Shown here: piece after piece, positions 37,471 through 40,295 of the stretch | Numbering within the stretch: position 1 is the stretch's first letter | Layout of the letters: the number at the start of each line of letters is the position of its first letter | NCBI GenBank assembly: GCA_001970955.1 | Contig: MPUH01000683.1 | Coordinates: 1-40,295 of the forward strand | Length of the DNA: 40,295 bases | DNA from: Stentor coeruleus | Lineage: Eukaryota; Ciliophora; Heterotrichea; Heterotrichida; Stentoridae | Reading direction: 5' to 3' | Program-made: the position numbers and the translations under genes | Notes under the pieces: model-generated | Databases searched by the model: none | What the model was told of the DNA's origin: nothing | What the model saw: only the letters and a program-made list of their open reading frames with translations

Positions 37471-38208
37471 ATGGAAATATGGAAAGACCTTACCACTGGA
37501 AAGTATTACACTTTGGATGAGAAAAGTGGCAGTGATAACCAAAGCAACCGGTACGGAGGACCTACAACTAAATTTATCCCTTATAAATCTGGATACCCAC
37601 GAGCTTTATCTTTAACACCTCTAGCTGCAGAAAATATATATTCAGTTCAACCTCACAAATTTGATGGCTACTCTCAATTTCCACGTCCTAAAGTGATATC
37701 TAGCTTAAAGGAACCCTATACAAATACATTCATTAACAAAAAAATTAAAATTCAAGATCTAGTTAAAATTCCAATGCCTTTAAAACATTTATCAATGTCT
37801 GCAGTCTATGATAAGTCCATAACCCCTCCTAAGCTCAAGTTTAATAATAAACATTCTATAGACTTAATGCAGTCACCAAAAGAAACACTTGAATATATTA
37901 AGCAAACTGAACTTCTTAGTAAAAGAACTTCTGAGATAAAAACTGTTATTGACTTAAATAAAAAACTTTTGAAAGACAGAAAAACTTTTAAACCCTACGT
38001 ACCGAAACTTGCAAAGGAAGAAAGGAGGAAAATGAAAGGATATTTTATGAAAGATTTTATTACTAGTGGGCAGCTGATGGAAAAAGAAAAAGAAATGAGA
38101 AAAATTACCAATAGTAAATTTTTTGAGAGAATAAAGCATTGGGAAATGCTTGATAGGAAAAATTTAGAAAAGCGTAAAGAGCAACGAATTGCAAGAATGA
38201 ACTCATAA
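37471..38208 (+). CDS. Basic protein of unknown function
   Basis: This 245-aa protein starts MEIWKDLTTGKYYTLDEKSG with an ATGG. The first 100 residues are Pro, Tyr and Ser rich and extended (YKSGYPRALSLTP). The C-terminal 90 residues are highly charged and helical, with many Lys, Glu and Arg (KEERRKMKGYFMKDF, KEKEMRKITNSKF), and end RIARMNS. No domain is recognised. The mixture of extended basic N-terminus and charged helix resembles ciliary or cytoskeletal microtubule-associated proteins, but this is only a resemblance. AATAAAATAATGG is the start context. Confidence 0.7.
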   Translation: MEIWKDLTTGKYYTLDEKSGSDNQSNRYGGPTTKFIPYKSGYPRALSLTPLAAENIYSVQPHKFDGYSQFPRPKVISSLKEPYTNTFINKKIKIQDLVKIPMPLKHLSMSAVYDKSITPPKLKFNNKHSIDLMQSPKETLEYIKQTELLSKRTSEIKTVIDLNKKLLKDRKTFKPYVPKLAKEERRKMKGYFMKDFITSGQLMEKEKEMRKITNSKFFERIKHWEMLDRKNLEKRKEQRIARMNS

Positions 38209-39858
38209 TTATTACCTATTATATCCATTTGGAAAATATGATTGAGTCTTTATAATTATTAAATACTAAGATATTTAAATATGCAAAAATAATTTTCATA
38301 AGAATTTCTTGGCATTATAATGCAATCTAAGAATTTAAACTGGATATTTATGTAATTTACAAAAATCAGCTTTAATGAATAAGTTTATTCAATTTCATAT
38401 TTAAGCAGAATCTAATCAAGTTAATATAGTATATCTTTTCACAAACTAAATGAAACCTAAGTATATCAATATATTTATTGTAGATTCTTTAAAATCTATA
38501 ATTAGTTTGAAATTAAGCTACAAGTCTTGATAGTCAAATCAAATAAAGTTAGTTTTAAATAAAACATTATTTATCATTTGTATATCCATATAAAGTATTT
38601 AAATTATTGTCAACAACTGAAGCTATAGTATTAGTATTATAAAACATATAATCAAGAAAAGAAGAAAATCTACAAGAGTTCAAGCAATACTAAACCTTCA
38701 GTTAAATTTATTGAAGCTATAGCAAAATTTAAAAGCTGCTGAAATAAAATTGATTATTTACGACTTCTGAGTCTGATCATAAATATAATGCCTTCTCATA
38801 GAATATAAATTTCTTCACTTAAAAAATGAATTCTATTGCTCTTATTATTGGCAATTCTAATAGCTTTGATAAATTTAATATAAAATTACTTTCAGAATCT
38901 CTTGTTTATTTGGCTGATATAGAAATGCTTAATTACAGTTTAAATATAAAACTTTAATTTATTGTATATCTCACATAATTCTGTATTCGAATTTATTACA
39001 TCTTTCTGTAAGAATTCTATGTTTTTGATAAATTTTTATATTCTTTAACCATTTTACAATCTTCGTTTGAGTTTAGGCATTATTTCCATCGAGTCGCATT
39101 TAGATTTATTAACTTCTTTAAGTTTGGCTTAGATTCACTCTTAATTACTTCAAAACCTGTTTTAATTGTAATCTATCTAAAATCCAAGATTGCAATTTTC
39201 TATTAAATCTCTAATATTTTTCGAGTATCTTTTTTGAAATAACTTAATTTATTAGTTAATTCTTATAAAATATTAGCTTGCATATCTTCCTCGATTTTAT
39301 TTTAAAAAAATTGTATAGTCTATTCCAAAATTATAACTAAGCTTAGAGATTAAAGTTTTTTTCTTTGATCATTTCCAAGCTTTTTTAAGTTAATAGTAAA
39401 AAACACTTTCAAATAGTATTCTTTCAATTGGTGTATACTAAAAAGTTCCCTGATGCTAATTATATCTTTGAATTTACTCTCATTAAATAAAAGATTAAAT
39501 TTTTACAATTTCACCGTACTGATTGATTTTATTCTTCTTATTTTAGTAAAATATTTAAGATTTCGAAAAATTTCTTTGCATACTATTTTCAAAGGTAAAT
39601 TCAAATCTTAATTTTCCCATTGACCAAAAATTAGAAAACAATTTGAATCTTGTTTTTGCTCTCATTTTAATTTAGACTCGCTAAGTTCAATTCAATTCTT
39701 TAATCTTCTTTGTTTGCTCAAGAATTATAAAAAGAATTTCTTGTTCAATTATCATAAAACTTTCTTCTTCGTCTCCACCATTTTTTTTATAAGAAAAGTA
39801 TTTTGACTTAATCAAATTTTCAATTTCCATAGGAAAAATATTAAGACATTTTTTTAGG
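38209..39858. other. 1.65-kb AT-rich spacer before the rDNA, with a possible decayed gene remnant
   Basis: This is the non-transcribed spacer between the last protein gene and the rRNA promoter. It is AT-rich, and a pyrimidine-rich run dominates from about 39500 to 39800. At 38826-38957 a 43-codon frame (MNSIALIIGNSNSFDKF and following) has ordinary codons and resembles the N-terminal strand of eIF2B-epsilon-like nucleotidyltransferases, then stops. Other short open stretches (near 39050-39200 and 39650-39785 minus) are unassigned. No confident gene or repeat was found. Confidence 0.45.
38826..38957 (+). pseudogene. Possible remnant of a eIF2B-epsilon-like nucleotidyltransferase
   Basis: This 43-residue frame contains ALIIGNSNSFDKF, then LLSESLVYLADIEMLNYSL. 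The order matches the first part of eIF2B-epsilon (A-x-V-x-A-x-S-F...LLPL...N-x-P-x-x-x-Y-x-L), the strand that opens the sugar-phosphate nucleotidyltransferase fold. The frame then ends in TAA with no 15-nt intron that would continue it, and following frames do not carry on the family. It is best read as a decayed fragment, or a chance likeness. Confidence is low. Confidence 0.3.
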
Positions 39859-39859
39859 C

Positions 39860-39874
39860 TATATATAAGAGGGA
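39860..39874 (+). promoter_or_regulatory. Candidate RNA polymerase I promoter core
   Basis: CTATATATAAGAGGGA sits where base composition changes from AT-rich spacer to more GC-rich sequence, about 355 nt upstream of the 18S gene. That position and the short TATA-like element followed by GA/G-rich DNA suggest the rRNA transcription start. The exact start is not known from sequence; the assignment is inferred. Confidence 0.4.
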
Positions 39875-40227
39875 CCCAAAAAGATAAAAAGAAAATGGAG
39901 TAACATTATAAGTACCCACGTGAGGAAAATAATGCGAAATAGAAGTACTTTTATCTGCACAATCTCTGAGATCTTAGGACTCAGTAAAGCTGCATAAGGC
40001 CTTCTATTTGCCAACTTTTGTGTTACGACATACAACTTTCTCGCATTACGTGAGAGAGCTTTTTGTCGAGGGGTTATCGCACCGATAGTGTGAAAATATG
40101 TCTAGAAAGTGAAGTGCAGTAACTTCTGGGCTGCTCAGTAGCTGAAATCCTTATATTCGTATAAGTATGTAAGCTAGGTGATGTAAAAGGATATTGTTGA
40201 GGGGAATAAACCTTTTTTTTAAATAGT
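39875..40227 (+). ncRNA. Probable 5' external transcribed spacer of rDNA
   Basis: The 350 nt immediately before 18S rRNA are less AT-rich than the upstream spacer and contain several short potential stems (for example CTGAG...CTCAG and the GCATTACGTGAGAG area). A 5' ETS removed during processing is expected at this place. The upstream limit depends on the unproven promoter call. Confidence 0.5.
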
Positions 40228-40295
40228 AATCTGGTTGATCCTGCCAGTAGTCATATGCTTGTCTTAAAGACTAAGCCATGCATGTCTAAGTATAA
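40228..40295 (+). rRNA. SSU rRNA: 18S (small-subunit) rRNA, 5' end only
   Basis: AATCTGGTTGATCCTGCCAG at 40228 is the universal 5' end of eukaryotic 18S rRNA (usual form AACCTGGTTGATCCTGCCAG), and it continues with TAGTCATATGCTTGTCTTAA and the following GCCATGCATGTCTAAGTAT, also standard. The gene runs off the right edge of the window after 68 nt. It lies on the plus strand, reading away from the left telomere. Confidence 0.97.

Noticed and set aside
1..40295. CRISPR arrays, insertion sequences, retroelements, viral genes
   Set aside because: No regular spaced repeats, terminal inverted repeats, transposase, integrase, reverse transcriptase or capsid-like frames were seen; the organism is eukaryotic.

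Overview
The window looks like the end of a macronuclear chromosome from a heterotrich ciliate, most like Stentor. The evidence is: a CCCTAACA-type telomere unit at base 1; AT-rich DNA with very short intergenic spaces; two 15-nt GT..AG introns in one gene; ciliate or alveolate gene types (P4-ATPase/guanylyl cyclase fusion, four-CNB PKG, dynein-arm docking protein, EF-hand/EMAP fusion); and long ORFs that read through in the standard code. All 23 gene ends called here use TAA or TAG, and none uses TGA.

Layout. 1-4729: telomere, a Cys-rich RING-like gene ending about 24 nt from it, a small Cys-rich gene, and a bifunctional ether-lipid enzyme (fatty acyl reductase + DHAP acyltransferase). 5866-9829: an acylated protein of unknown role, a 58-aa coiled coil, ribosomal protein eL13, SDHB and a DOT1-like methyltransferase. 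9861-20483: a cGMP cluster with PKG and a 2,072-aa P4-ATPase/guanylyl cyclase, separated by small RING and CCCH genes. 20469-25738: a Rab GTPase, a 53-aa protein, a MORN protein, an outer-arm docking coiled coil, a small membrane protein and an IQ protein. 26940-33799: an EF-hand protein fused to three EMAP (HELP-WD40) modules. 34167-38208: a basic nuclear-like protein, a complete CHFR ubiquitin ligase, a short PEX16-like protein and a basic unknown. 38209-40295: an AT-rich spacer, a probable rDNA promoter and 5' external spacer, and the first 68 nt of 18S rRNA.

Three single-N joins (1894, 14250, 28416) are each associated with a direct duplication. Removing the duplicate at 1894 or 28416 restores one continuous frame, so the FARAT and EMAP genes are intact and only look broken.

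Functional links. The guanylyl cyclase makes the cGMP that PKG senses, and both lie in one 10.6-kb block. FARAT and PEX16 are both peroxisome-related. The docking, MORN, IQ and EMAP proteins suggest cilia, cortex and microtubules. Many start codons sit a few bases after a TATAAA-like box in an ATGG context, and several gene pairs start head to head with 6-19 bp between them, implying minimal promoters and very short 5' leaders. I saw no mobile element, CRISPR array, tRNA or virus-like gene.
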